Part shown: piece after piece, positions 1 through 10,262 of the stretch
Layout of the letters: each line of letters starts with the position of its first letter
Position numbering within the stretch: position 1 is the stretch's first letter
Assembly: GCA_018296165.2 (NCBI GenBank)
Contig: JACKQL020000065.1
Span: forward strand, 236,101 to 300,100
DNA length: 64,000 nucleotides
Direction: 5' to 3'
Source of the DNA: Termitomyces sp. T153
Lineage: Eukaryota > Basidiomycota > Agaricomycetes > Agaricales > Lyophyllaceae
Notes under the pieces: model-generated
The model's database searches: none
What the model saw: only the letters and a program-made list of their open reading frames with translations
Told to the model about the DNA's origin: nothing
Program-made: the position numbers and the translations under genes

Positions 1-297
1 AAAGGGGGGTATGTAACAGAGCACCCATTACATGCCCTATCATGGACAATATCTGTTATATACAATACAATTATATTAACTACTATATCCTGTTGTGGCG
101 ACAAAGTGCCAGTCCTCAACTCAGCCAGCAAAAATGAAGCAGACTCAGAATATAAAAATTGAGACAGTATTTTTGAAATTACACTTTCTTGATGTTGTTT
201 TTGCACCAGGCAAAGATAACTTTATCTATAGACTAGGTACTCCAGATGCAGGCTACTTTTTCTGTAAGTAAATTAAGCAAATCAATACAATTTTCAT
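1..297. other. Left edge, no gene identified
   Basis: AT-rich, CpG-poor sequence. A short plus-strand stretch near 170-270 reads like protein in one frame but is not closed by a recognisable start or splice site, so no gene is called. Confidence 0.4.
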
Positions 298-324
298 TCA
301 AATCAGGTCTCCAATTTCAGTATC

Positions 325-785
325 TGTCAGGGGATGTCCCACTTGTTTCTTCTTCTCCTCCAGTTCCTGTCAGATCCCCTCCACTATAGTTTTCCTTTAT
401 TCTTCTTCTCTTTTCCTATCTATTGGTCCTAGTTTTAGCCCTCAGGTTGCACTGGTTCTCTGTCCATAATTCAGACAAGTGTTGCCCCTATGATGCACAT
501 GCTTGAGTCATGTGACTGGCCAACTGGTTGGTTGGTCATGTAACTGACTGACTGGTAATTGGTCACATGATTGGTCAGCCTGTCAATGCATGTGACTTGG
601 TCATGTGACTTCCAGTAAATTTTCTGAACACTGGCATTAGGTATTCTCAGACTTGTTCTCTTTGGATCTCCCTCTGCCAGGTGAGTAGCTAGAATGCTAG
701 AACTTCTTGTAGATACTAAATAGACTTTGGATCTCCCTCTGCCAGTTGTGTGATTGAGCCACAGTCTCCAGAGGTCACCCTTACT
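325..785 (+). repeat. 5' LTR of the gypsy element
   Basis: Starts TGTCAGGGG and aligns along its full length with the LTR at 6256-6719. The last base is T where the 3' LTR has A, so the canonical TG..CA end is lost here by one substitution. The central part (about 505-615) holds a cluster of CATGTGAC-like words in both orientations. Confidence 0.9.
616..659 (+). promoter_or_regulatory. Possible LTR promoter and transcript start
   Basis: A TATA-like TAAATTT at 616-622 lies about 30 bp before ACTTGTTCT (651-659). That nonamer is the exact complement of the word just inside the element (788-796). If the RNA begins near 651, its 5' end could anneal to the primer site as in Tf1-type self-priming. 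The start site is inferred. Confidence 0.35.
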
Positions 786-796
786 GCAGAACAAGT
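786..796 (+). other. Candidate primer binding site (self-priming type)
   Basis: Immediately inside the 5' LTR, AGAACAAGT at 788-796 is the perfect reverse complement of LTR bases 651-659. No TGG-led tRNA-type primer site is evident next to the LTR. The arrangement fits priming by the element's own RNA 5' end, known for Tf1 of fission yeast and predicted for related chromoviruses. Confidence 0.5.
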
Positions 797-903
797 ATCT
801 AGATTTGGTCTGGGAGCCTCCTTTTTTAATTACCTGAGCTTCTACTTGGTTTCTCAAAAGGTCTGTCTCCCACCAGTGTCTTAGTGCTTCCTGTGCTCTT
901 TCT

Positions 904-2215
904 ATGACCCAGCCAACCCCTCCAGCACCTCCTCCTGACACTTCAAGCCCCCAGAACAATGCCTGGAGTCATTTGCTATCCCTGAAGACACAGGTTCAAC
1001 TTACCCAAGCCTCCCTTACTTCCCACATGGCTGAACTCACTGGACTCCATCAAACTACTGAAGCAGTGTCCCTTTCTCTCCAAGCCCTTTTGAAATATCT
1101 TCCCCTCACTCCTACCACATCTCCTATGCCCCCAGCAGATGCAGAACAGTTTGTGTCTGCACTTAGCTCAGGCTTTCTGGCTCCAGCTGCTACTGAATAG
1201 TTTCCATCTGCATCTAGCTTAGGCCTTTCAGCTCCCCATTCCAAACTCCCTTGTCCTGCACTCCCTAATGTATATGATGGAAATTGTAAGGTTGAAGAAC
1301 ATTTTCTCCAGTCCTGTATCACCTATATCCAGCTGAGCAGGGAAGCCTTTACCTTGGATGCCTTGAAAATTGCCTAGGTTCTCTCCTACATGAAGGCTGG
1401 CCAAGCTTCAACCTATGCCCTGCATATCTTTTGATGCCCAGGAGGAGTTGAGAGTTTCTCTGGCTGGATGGAGTTCAAGAAGGAGTTCCGAGCTGAGTTT
1501 TTCCTCCTTGACCCCACCAAAACTGCAGCTCTTTCCCTTCAAGACCAAACCCCATATGGTCAAGGGAAGTGGTCACTTGATGAGTACATCAGCTCTTTTT
1601 GCACCTTAGTCAAACAGGCAGGATATCCAGATGGTCTGCAACTCTGCCTAACCTTCTATGATGGACTTCACCCCTCTCTTATGGATTACATTGACAGTAT
1701 AGCAGAGGGGTGCCTGGACAATGAGCATGTCAATACCTGGTACAAGGTGGCATGTGAGCAGTGGCAGTTGATGGAACTGCAATGTGAGCTGCAGCAGACA
1801 CAATCCTCAACATTTCCTTTCTCTTATGAAGGGTTCTCCTCCCAAGCTCCCTCTTCTGTCCCTGCTTGAGCAGCCCCACAAGCAGGTGCAACTTTTCCCC
1901 TTCCATTCCATGTTGCTCCCTTGCACTCCCTGCCCCAAGAAGTCCCAATGGTTGTTGACACCTCCTGACAGTGACCCTCCACTCCCCTGTTGTGTTGATG
2001 CTGTGGAAAGGCTGGCCACTTTGCTTGCTACTGTCCTCAAGGACTAGAGGTCCACTATTCATCAGCATTGAAACAAGAAGAGCTGCTCAACTAACTTCTG
2101 GCAGCCCAGGATGCCAAAGGAGCCCCCTCTCCAGACGCACCCATAGCTGTTCATTCCAATGAAGTGGCCAATGTATTGGAGGAGGTTCCTACAGAGTCTG
2201 AGGATTTTTAAAAGG
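904..2215 (+). pseudogene. gag: gag of the gypsy element, decayed
   Basis: Begins with a proline-rich ATG ORF (904-1200), then the retrotransposon Gag core in the frame of 1468-1869 (EFKKEFRAEFF.., WSLDEYISSFCTLVKQAGY.., which match the family pattern). A nucleocapsid zinc knuckle C-X2-C-X4-H-X4-C lies at 1993-2034, but its second position is TGA. Other in-frame stops: TAG near 1198, TAG near 1375 (where W is expected), TGA near 1432 (where R is expected), and further stops near 1970-1980 and 2209. Gag packages the element RNA in cytoplasmic particles. The sequence is clearly homologous but not translatable as one protein. Confidence 0.8.
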
Positions 2216-2465
2216 GCAATGAATGACCAGTATGCCCCCATTGCTCAGTACTAATTGTTTTGCCCCCCTGTCCATAGAATCAAATATATCTGTTGCCATT
2301 GTTGATACTCTCAATAAGCCCCTCCTCAGACATACAAACTCCCTCTCCAGCTGAAGTCTCAGCTGGAAATGCACCCCTAGCCCATGCCTCCAGTTTCCTG
2401 CCTGGGAATGCCATCTTCCCTATCATTATGTTGTTGCTTCCACCCCTTCTACCAACTCCCTGAAG

Positions 2466-2795
2466 CTACAGGTAGAAATTGAGACAACAGACACCCAGCA
2501 AATCCAAAGTGTGGTTGCCCTCCTTGACAGTGGGGCAACAGGCCTCTTCCTTAACACAGACTATGTGCAACAACACCACCTCATCACTTGCCCCCTTTCC
2601 TGTCCTATCCCTGTATACAATGTTGATGGCATGCTCAATGAAGCTGGCTCTATTTGCTCCATGGTGGACCTGGTCCTCCACTACTAAGACCACTCAGAGC
2701 AAGCCGCTTTTGCTGTCACTAGTTTGGGAAAGCAAGACATGATCTTGGGGTTCACCTGGCTACATGAACACAACCCAGAGATTGACTAGACTAAG
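2466..2795 (+). pseudogene. Retropepsin (aspartic protease) segment of pol
   Basis: One frame reads VVALLDSGATGLFLNTDYV; the catalytic Asp-Ser-Gly is coded at 2526-2534. It then continues through a TAA near 2685 into the conserved flap/linker pattern DMILGFTWLHEHNPEID, followed by TAG where the family has tryptophan. The protease matures Gag-Pol. Two stops within about 100 codons make it non-functional. Downstream to about 3000 the linker to reverse transcriptase is recognisable. Confidence 0.8.
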
Positions 2796-3086
2796 AGTGA
2801 GGTGAAAATGAGTCGTTGCTCCCATCACTGCATTATCTGTGCAAAAGAGGCCCATAAGGAGCAGAGAGCCAAGGTTTGTGAGTGCGCTGCTGTGCATGCC
2901 TGCCACACTGGGCATCTTCCTTATGCTGATCTCAACCTCCTGAGTCCCCCCCCTCTAGCATTCCCTTATAGAGAGGCCCTCTACAAGAATGTCTGAGGTG
3001 TTGGGTGTGAATCTCCAGAGGAAGAGGGAGGTGAAGGAGAATTAACCAGTACTCCAGATGCAGAGTCCCCAGATGAAACCATAGAG

Positions 3087-4670
3087 GTGGGTGATAGGAT
3101 CTATGCTACAACCCTCAGCCTCCCTCCTACAGTGGCTGAGATTTGGGCAAGTCAGACTATGTCTCAATGTCTGGCTGAGGCATTTGCAGCAAACTTGCAG
3201 CCCAAGCCTTTCTGTAGCACTGTTTCCAATCACCTCCATGACTTTGAGGATGTATGCTCCAAGGCCTCCTTTGATTCACTTCCAGAGCGCAAGCAGTGGG
3301 ACCATGCAATTGAACTGATACCAGATGCAGAGCCCTCCAGCTGCAAGGTCTATCCACTTGCGCTCCATGAGCAGGATGAGCTGGATGCTTTTCTGCAGGA
3401 GAATCTTAGCTCAGGACAAATACAACTCTCTAAGTCTCCAATGGCCTCCCCAGTCTTTTTTATCAAGAAAAAGGATGGGTCTCTTCATCTGGTTCAGGAT
3501 TATCATGTCTTGAATGCAATGACAGTGAAGAATTGCTATCCTTTGCCACTCATCTCAGAACTTGTCAATAACCTTTGCAGTGCATGCTACTTCACAAAGT
3601 TGGATGTCCGTTGGGGCTACAACAATGTACACATCAAAGAAGGGAATGAGTGGAAGGCAGCATTCCAAACCAATTGTGGGCTCTTTGAACCTCTGGTGAT
3701 GTTCTTTGGTCTCACCAATGACCCAGCCATCTTCCAGACTATGATGAACAACATTTTCCATGATCTGATTGTGGAAGGTGTTGTCTGCATGTATCTTAAT
3801 GATATCCTCATCTACACTAAAACTCTGGAGGAGCATTGCCAGGTCACATGCATTGTCTTGGAACTCCTCCACCAGCACCAGCTCTATTTAAAGCCTGAGA
3901 AGTGTGAGTTTGAGCAGACCAAGGTAGAGTACCTGGGTTTGATTATTTCACATGGACTGGCCAAGATGGACCCCATTAAAGTGGCTGGTGTAGCAGAGTG
4001 GCCTGAGCCAAGGAAGAAGAAGGAAGTGCAGGGCTTTCTGGGCTTTGTCAATTTCTATCAGAGGTTCATACAGGATTTCTCCCACCATGCACGCCCCCTC
4101 TTCTACCTCATAGTTAAGGATACAGCATGGCGGTGGGAGCCATCACAGCAAGCTGCCTTCAATGCTCTCAAGCAAGCCATGACCTCAAAGCCAGTCCTCC
4201 TGTTTCCTGACAATGACTCTCCATTCCATGTGAAAGCAGATAGCTCAGACTTTGCTACAGGAGCAGTCCTCTCCCAGCAGTCAAAGGAGGATGGCAAATG
4301 GCATCCAGTAGCCTTCTACTCCCAAAGCCTTAATGCAGTGGAATGGAACTATGAGATCCATGACAAGGAGATGCTGGCAATTATTTAGTCCTTTGGAGAA
4401 TGGCAGCATTTCCTTGAAGGTGCATGGCATAAGTTTGAAGTCTGGACAGACCACAAGAACCTTGAGTACTTCTGCTCTGCTAAGAAACTCAATCAACACC
4501 AAGCTTGGTGGTCTGTGTATCTGGCCAATTTTGACTTCTTACTGCACCACAAACCAGGATGGAGCATGGGCAAACTGGACACACTGTTCAGGCAGGCAGA
4601 CCATGGCACAGGAGCAGGAAAGACTGACAACATTGTCCTCCTCAAGTCTGAGCTCTTTGCCATCTGTGCA
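3087..4670 (+). pseudogene. pol: Reverse transcriptase and RNase H of pol
   Basis: The open frame 3087-4388 covers reverse transcriptase: primer-grip and finger motifs (SPVFFIKKKDGSLHLVQDYH, TKLDVRWGYNNV), then the catalytic box as YLND instead of YLDD or YMDD near 3790, i.e. one of the two metal-binding aspartates is asparagine. RNase H follows (KADSSDFATGAVLSQQ near 4240) and continues in the same frame after a TAG at 4386 into LEYFCSAKKLNQHQ. Reverse transcriptase copies element RNA into DNA; RNase H removes the RNA strand. The D-to-N change and the stop argue that this copy is inactive. Confidence 0.9.
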
Positions 4671-4869
4671 CTAGAAGGGATTGTGGTTCAAGGAGACAAG
4701 GCAAACATCCTTAGAGAGATCTGAAGAGGGAACTGGAAGGGTGCACAGGAAGATGCCATTGCCCAGGCTGCATAGGCCCTATGAGCTTGGTGGGCAAGCA
4801 GAGTCAAGTCAGTGCATGCAGATTAGTGGGGTCTTCAGGATGGGCTTTTGACCTTTATAGGATGCATTT

Positions 4870-6034
4870 ATGTGCCTAACATTCCCAAACTTTGCTGGTG
4901 CATTGTAGAACAACATCATGACTCTAAGGTAGCTGGACATCCTGGAAGGTAGAAGATGCTGGAGCTGGTATCCCAGAACTACTGGTGGCCACAGATCTCC
5001 CAATATGTAGGCACCTACACTAGCACCTGCAACCTCTGTCTCTGCACCAAGCCTTGCTGCCAAGCACTCATGGGCCAGCTCCACCCACTCCCTATTCCAG
5101 CTGCTTGCTGGAGTGTTGCATCAGTGGATTTCATTGTGGAACTCCCAGATGCTCATGAGTATAGTGCAGTAATGGTAGTGGTGGACCTCTATGGCAAACA
5201 GGTGCACTTCATACCTACCCACACCACATGCTCTACCTTGGGAGTGGCCAGCCTGTATTGGAAGAATGTCTGGAAACTCCATGGTCTGTCAGATAGGTAT
5301 GTCTCTGACCAGGGCCCTCAGTTTGTGGCAGAATTTATTCAGGCACTGTATTGCCTGTTAGGAATGAAGCTCCATACCACCATGGCCTATCACTCTCAGT
5401 CAGATGGGCAGATGGAATGTGTTAACCAGGAACTGGAATGGTATCTCTGCCTGTTTTGTAATAGGATGACTAGAATGAACTGCTGCCTGATGCAGAATTC
5501 CAATACAACAACTATGTCCACTCTTCCATGCAGATGACTCCATTCTTTCTGGACACTGGCAGGCATCCTCACATAGAATTTGAACCTCAGGCATGCACCT
5601 CAGAGAACAACTCTGTTAATGAGTTTGTGGATCAGATAAAGAGGGCACAGGAGAAGGCAAAAGCTGCCTTGGTGAAGGCCAAGGAGGACATGGCACAGTA
5701 CTATAATCACAGATGGACACCTGCCCCAGTTTACAAGCTTGGGAACTATGTGTACTTGGATAGCTCAAACATTAAGACAACAAGGCCATCCCAGAAGCTG
5801 TCACATTGTCATCTTGGCCCCTTCATAGTGGAGAAGAAGGTAGGGCCCTTGGCATACAGACTTAAACTCCCAGCAGGCTTGCATCAACTGCACTCAGTCT
5901 TCAATGTGGTCAAGTTATTTCCAGCTCCAGAGGATCCAGTCCCAGGCTGTTGCCCTAAGCCACCCTCACCACCAGTCCTGGTCAACAATGAAGAGGAGTA
6001 TGAGGTGGAGGAAATCTTGGATAGCAGGATATTC
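4870..6034 (+). pseudogene. Integrase of the gypsy element
   Basis: An HHCC-like amino-terminal region (GHPGR, stop, KMLELVSQNYWWPQI, then CNLCLCTK) is followed by a DDE core in the ORF 4956-5537: VDFIVELP, VSDQGPQF and the glutamate region QMECVNQELE. A frame change near 5520 leads into 5528-6037, which carries the SH3-like GPFIVEKKVGPLAYRLKLP segment. The TAG before KMLEL sits where related integrases have tryptophan. Integrase inserts the cDNA into the genome; the 5-bp target duplication of this copy fits that chemistry. Confidence 0.87.
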
Positions 6035-6243
6035 TGAGAGAAGTTGCAGTTCAAGGTGAAATGGAAGGGATATGGTATTGAGGACATTTCTTGGAAACCA
6101 CAGGCTAATGTTCATGCATCAGGCCTGGTCTGGGACTTCTATCATAGGCATCCCAATGCCCCAAAAGCCATGCAAGGCATCTATCCTGTTTCAACAGCTG
6201 ACCAGGCAATTTGTGACTTCTTCTGCCCAGTGCATGCATGCTA
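5995..6243 (+). pseudogene. Integrase C-terminal chromodomain
   Basis: The integrase frame ends EEYEVEEILDSRIF, TGA (6035-6037), then the same frame continues LQFKVKWKGYGIEDISWKP and VWDFYHRHPN. This is the classical chromodomain pattern with aromatic residues and the WKGY core. The TGA occupies a spot where an arginine or lysine is usual. Presence of the domain places the element in the chromovirus branch of Ty3/gypsy. Confidence 0.85.
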
Positions 6244-6255
6244 AAAAGGGGGTGA
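6243..6255 (+). other. Polypurine tract
   Basis: AAAAAGGGGG followed by TGA directly abuts the 3' LTR. This is where plus-strand DNA synthesis would start. Confidence 0.75.
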
Positions 6256-6719
6256 TGTCAAGGGACATCCCACTTCTTTCCTCTCCTCCTCCTCCAGTTC
6301 CTGTCAAATCCCCTCCACTATAGTTTTTCTTTATTCTCCTTCCCTTTTCCTATTTATTGGTCCTAGTTTTAGCCCTCAGGTTGCACTGGTTCTCTGTCCG
6401 TAATTCAGACAAGTGTTGCCCCTATGATGCACATGCTTGTGTCATGTGACTGGCCAACTGGTTGGTTGGTCATGTGACTGACTGACTGGTAATTGGTCAC
6501 ATGATTGGTCAGCCTGTCAATGCATGTGACTTGGTCATGTGACTTCCAGTAAATTTTCTGAACACTGGCATTAGGTATTCTCAGACTTGTTCTCTTTGGA
6601 TTTCTCTCTGCCAGGTGAGTAGCTAGAATGCTAGAACTTCTTGTAGATACTGAATAGACTTTGGATCTTCCTCTGCCAGTTGTGTGATTGAGCTGCAGCC
6701 TCCAGAGGTCACCCTTACA
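6256..6719 (+). repeat. 3' LTR of the gypsy element
   Basis: Starts TGTCAAGGGAC and ends TTACA; the flanking GTATC at 6720-6724 equals the sequence before the 5' LTR. The self-priming word ACTTGTTCT is conserved here (about 6584-6592). Confidence 0.92.
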
Positions 6720-6856
6720 GTATCTTCTTCATTACTGTCACTGTTTTTATCTTCCAAACAAGCTGCAGCTGCACCATCACAGTCATATTTTACCCAGAGA
6801 GGCTCACAGTGTGTGGGGGGTCCCAAGGCCTCTGTGTGATCTGTGTCTGCAAGCAA

Positions 6857-7482
6857 AATGACATCCTGTGCATTGAATGAAAATGTGGTTGCCTGAGTGG
6901 TTTCTGACTTGTATGCAGATGATGTGAATGTGACAGCAACAGCAGAAAAGTCAGCTATAGGCTATTTGTTTCTGTTGATGATTGGTTAGCTCTGGTATTA
7001 CTCCATCTTGAAAGGTTTCTGTCCATTGTAAACAGGAACTGCAATTCAGTTTAAGTATCATTCATGCCAGCAAATGATAATGAGTGCATATTTACATTGG
7101 AGCAACAGGCACAGACAAAGAAAATGATGATGCACATACAACAAAAGAACTACAAAAGATTAAAATAGATAATTCCCACTACTTTACTAGTGGGTTTCTA
7201 CCATTCAATAAACAAATGCCTAGCCCTCTTTTTTTTCTCATCATGTGTATTTCCCATGCCAGGTATACCCAGGTGTACCCTTTCCTCCTTTTGCATTGCT
7301 TTGCACTCCCATTTTCCTCAAGCCAGCTGTGTGTGATCACAAACTGCCCATTTGTTAATTTTCTCTGTGAACTTTGCTTTTGTTACTGACTGGCTCCTAT
7401 CAAGATCTCACATCCTCCTAGTTAACCCATTGTAATTTAAATACTTTATGAATCAATTCTTTGTTTTGTCCCTCACACTCTA
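6857..7482. other. Intergenic, nothing identified
   Basis: AT-rich, CpG-poor sequence without a supportable gene or repeat. Confidence 0.4.
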
Positions 7483-7930
7483 ATGTCTTTGAATACTGTC
7501 ACCCACACTGATGATGAAATCACCCCAGTCCCCAATTTACCCAGTTGTTCTCCTGTATTCTTTGTGGATGGCAATCTAACCCTTATGGCCAGTGACCTGT
7601 ATTGGGTAGTCCATTCCAGTGCTCTTTCTTTACATTCCCAAGTCTTCCATGATATATGGATAAATTATCCTGTATCAAGCTCTACTTCTCTCATTGTCTG
7701 TCTCCATTCAGAATCTGCCAATGACCTCACTTACTTTGTCAATATTCTCTATGAATATTCTAGGTATGAAGACAATAACTCTGATGCCAGTAAATTCCTC
7801 ACTCAACCCTCTTAAGCCCTTTCCTCTGTGACCTGAAGATGACAATGGCCCAGATAGGATCTTTATTGCACATGGCCACAAAGTTTGCTTACCTGCAGCT
7901 TGTGGAAATAAGGCTACCTGTTTGCTGCAA
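7483..7930 (+). pseudogene. BTB/POZ-domain gene relic
   Basis: The ORF 7483-7815 has the basidiomycete BTB pattern: FFVDGNLTLMASDLYWVVHS, SALSLHSQVFHDIW, then LIVCLHSESANDLTYFVNILYE. A second frame at 7839 continues with GSLLHMATKFAYLQLVE, which corresponds to the segment that follows BTB in these proteins, after a stop at 7813-7815. BTB domains mediate dimerisation and often link substrates to cullin-3 ligases. Only about 140 residues are recognisable, the rest of the protein is absent, and the region is CpG-poor, so this is called a relic. Family assignment is by pattern recall, not a search. Confidence 0.55.
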
Positions 7931-8930
7931 TAAACTAAGAAACAGAGTTGAACTAAAACCAAAACAGTCTAAAGCATGGTTGAGCATAAAAGTGATATGC
8001 TCATGTGCAAGTGTGCAGAGTTGCTTGTTGACCTGGGCTAGTGTGGATACTTTGCAGATGATAAGCTGTTTGATAATGCAGAGGAAGACATTTTTGGGTA
8101 TTCTTGCTATTGTGGACAATGAATCACAGTGTAGAGCTTGCCCTGTGGTTTGTCATAGCTGTTGTGAAGCAATCACATAAGTACATTTATAGGTGTCTGA
8201 CATTGTGTAGGTTTAGATGTGTAATGAGATGGATGTAGCAAAGAATTGTCATATTTCTTTGTACTTAAACAGGCTGCAGTGTGGCTAACAGATGGAGGAC
8301 TTTGAATTGTAGAGTCAGCCACAAAATTGTGAACTGATTGTGTAAATAATCAAATGCATTATTCTTTGGTAAAATCATAAACATCCACATTAACAAGCAG
8401 GTGGAAAGTAGTGGGCTATGCAGTTTGATCTGAACTGCCCTGTGTTATTCTAGAATGTTCTACTTAACTTGGTAATGTCATGTGACCTTGTTCTAGGTTT
8501 TGCAGGAGCTCAGGACATTTGATCTCAACAAAGAACCCTTTCTCTTACTTACATAAGAGAGTCAGGGATTATTTCAGGTAGCATCACATGATGCTACCTA
8601 TAAATACTATCTCTGTAATTATGTAAGGCAGCACCTTACTTTATACTTTGTAGACATAATTGACTGGTTTTGGTTTATAGAGCATGAACTGTAAGCTGCA
8701 TGACCCATAAGGAAAATGTTACACAAATCCAATAATTCTCAATGACTTGAAACCATTGTTACTCATGACATGTGCCAGATTGTTCCACTACTTGCACAGA
8801 ACCCTATCAAGATCTGCTCAAACATTGTAGAGAAGCAAAGTAGTCTAATTTGCACTTGCATCCAGGATGTATAAATTAATGTACCTCCAGCACCATTAGG
8901 AACAGTGATCCCAGAAGAATGATTCAAAGA
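7931..8930. other. Intergenic, nothing identified
   Basis: AT-rich, CpG-poor sequence; scattered short ORFs lack recognisable domains. Confidence 0.4.
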
Positions 8931-10262
8931 CATGGGTGAGGATTGCAGCAAGAATGGAGAGGAGGAGGTCAGAGTTCAAGATGTTTTTTGTGCTGTCCAT
9001 CTCATTTCACAATTTGCAGGATCTTGTACAAATGACTTGCTGGCTCCATCTATGTCTCAACACATAGATGAAGGCAATTTGGACTATCAGCAATACTATG
9101 TTGAGATGTTAGTAAATTATTCCTTTTTCTATTGATTATTCATTAAATTTCAGGTTTCTGGACAGAGATACCTTTGTTTTATTTATTAGGAGTGGTATTG
9201 GACATTGCACAACAGAAGATGCAATACACCCATTTCAAAAAGATGTAGAAGAAGATTTTTCATTGGATAAAAACTCATTTACATATACAAATACTTTGGA
9301 GACTCAGTATCAAGAGGAGAGCACAAGTGAGAGTGAGGAGGAGGAAGATCTATATGAAGAAATTGCAGAAGAGGATGAAGAAATGAGTGAAGAGGAAGAT
9401 GAAGAGAATGAAGATGTCACAACCCACTCCTGGACCCCCAGACTCCCCTCTTACTCCCCCAGTGTACCCACTAATGCCCCCTTGACCTTCCAAACCTTTG
9501 TCCACCCATTGCCTGCCCCAGTGATAAGATCCAATTGTCACTAGGCACCAGTTTTGGCATTTCTGATTGAACAGCAGCTGACTAGAATTCTACATGACCA
9601 TGCACAAGTCATGCCACTTTTCATGTGAGGTCACCCCCAGTCCCCAGAGGAGGTCCAGTAGTTGGTATATAAGCCATAGAGCAATATCTGTTACAGTAGT
9701 CTTGATATTGCTGATAATCTTCTATGACAGTCTGTATTTGTTATGTTTTCTAGCTTTATCTCTATTTCTGTCTCTAGTTCCATGTCTCTTCAATTCTATT
9801 TTGTCTCTTATTAATCTCACCTCACCTCAACTCTATCTCATCTCATTTGTCTTTGTCTCCTCTCATGTGTGCCTGATTTTCTTTCCACTCTAACTCTCTT
9901 CTGAATCTGTTTATATATATTCATTATGACTCTGTCCATTTCTATCTAACTCTGCTCTACAGTCAACTCATCAATCCCATCTGATCTTGTGAGGGGACGT
10001 TGACCATGGATGGTCTGAGCCAAGTGGCCACTCATGTCCTAACCAATAGTCAGGAAGGCGAGTGGCAGTAAGCTGGCAAGGGAGCACAGCAAGGTGGGCA
10101 GTGGGCAATCAAGAGAGTGGAAGAGGTGGAGGGCAAAGTGAGGCAAGGGGCAGCACTGGCCAAGCTCACAGTTAGGAACAATGGATAAGCCTGAGAACCA
10201 TGCTATTGTTCAGGCTGGGGCTAGTCTAGCCCCAAGCCTGCCTTATATACTACAAGACTACT

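Larger units (their letters stand above)
325..6719 (+). mobile_element. Ty3/gypsy chromovirus, complete but inactive
   Basis: A 6.4 kb LTR retrotransposon with both LTRs, flanked by perfect 5-bp duplications GTATC at 320-324 and 6720-6724. Internal order is gag, protease, reverse transcriptase, RNase H, integrase, chromodomain, which is the Ty3/gypsy (Metaviridae) order. It copies itself through an RNA intermediate inside Gag particles; the chromodomain is thought to guide integration to chromatin marks. Every coding segment carries stop codons and the reverse transcriptase active site is altered, so this copy cannot move on its own. Both LTRs remain very similar, so insertion is old enough for coding decay but not for LTR loss. 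Confidence 0.93.
298..6856 (-). pseudogene. Small acidic ORF split by the gypsy element
   Basis: A minus-strand reading frame runs 6856-6720 and, after removal of the retrotransposon and one copy of its 5-bp target duplication, continues without a break through 319-298 to a TGA stop. The joined frame is about 52 codons and ends in an acidic tail (DSNEEDTEIGDLI). No domain is recognised. The frame may be the last exon of a larger gene, since the ATG at 6856 is not clearly a true start. The direct observation is only that the frame stays open across the empty site. Confidence 0.4.
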
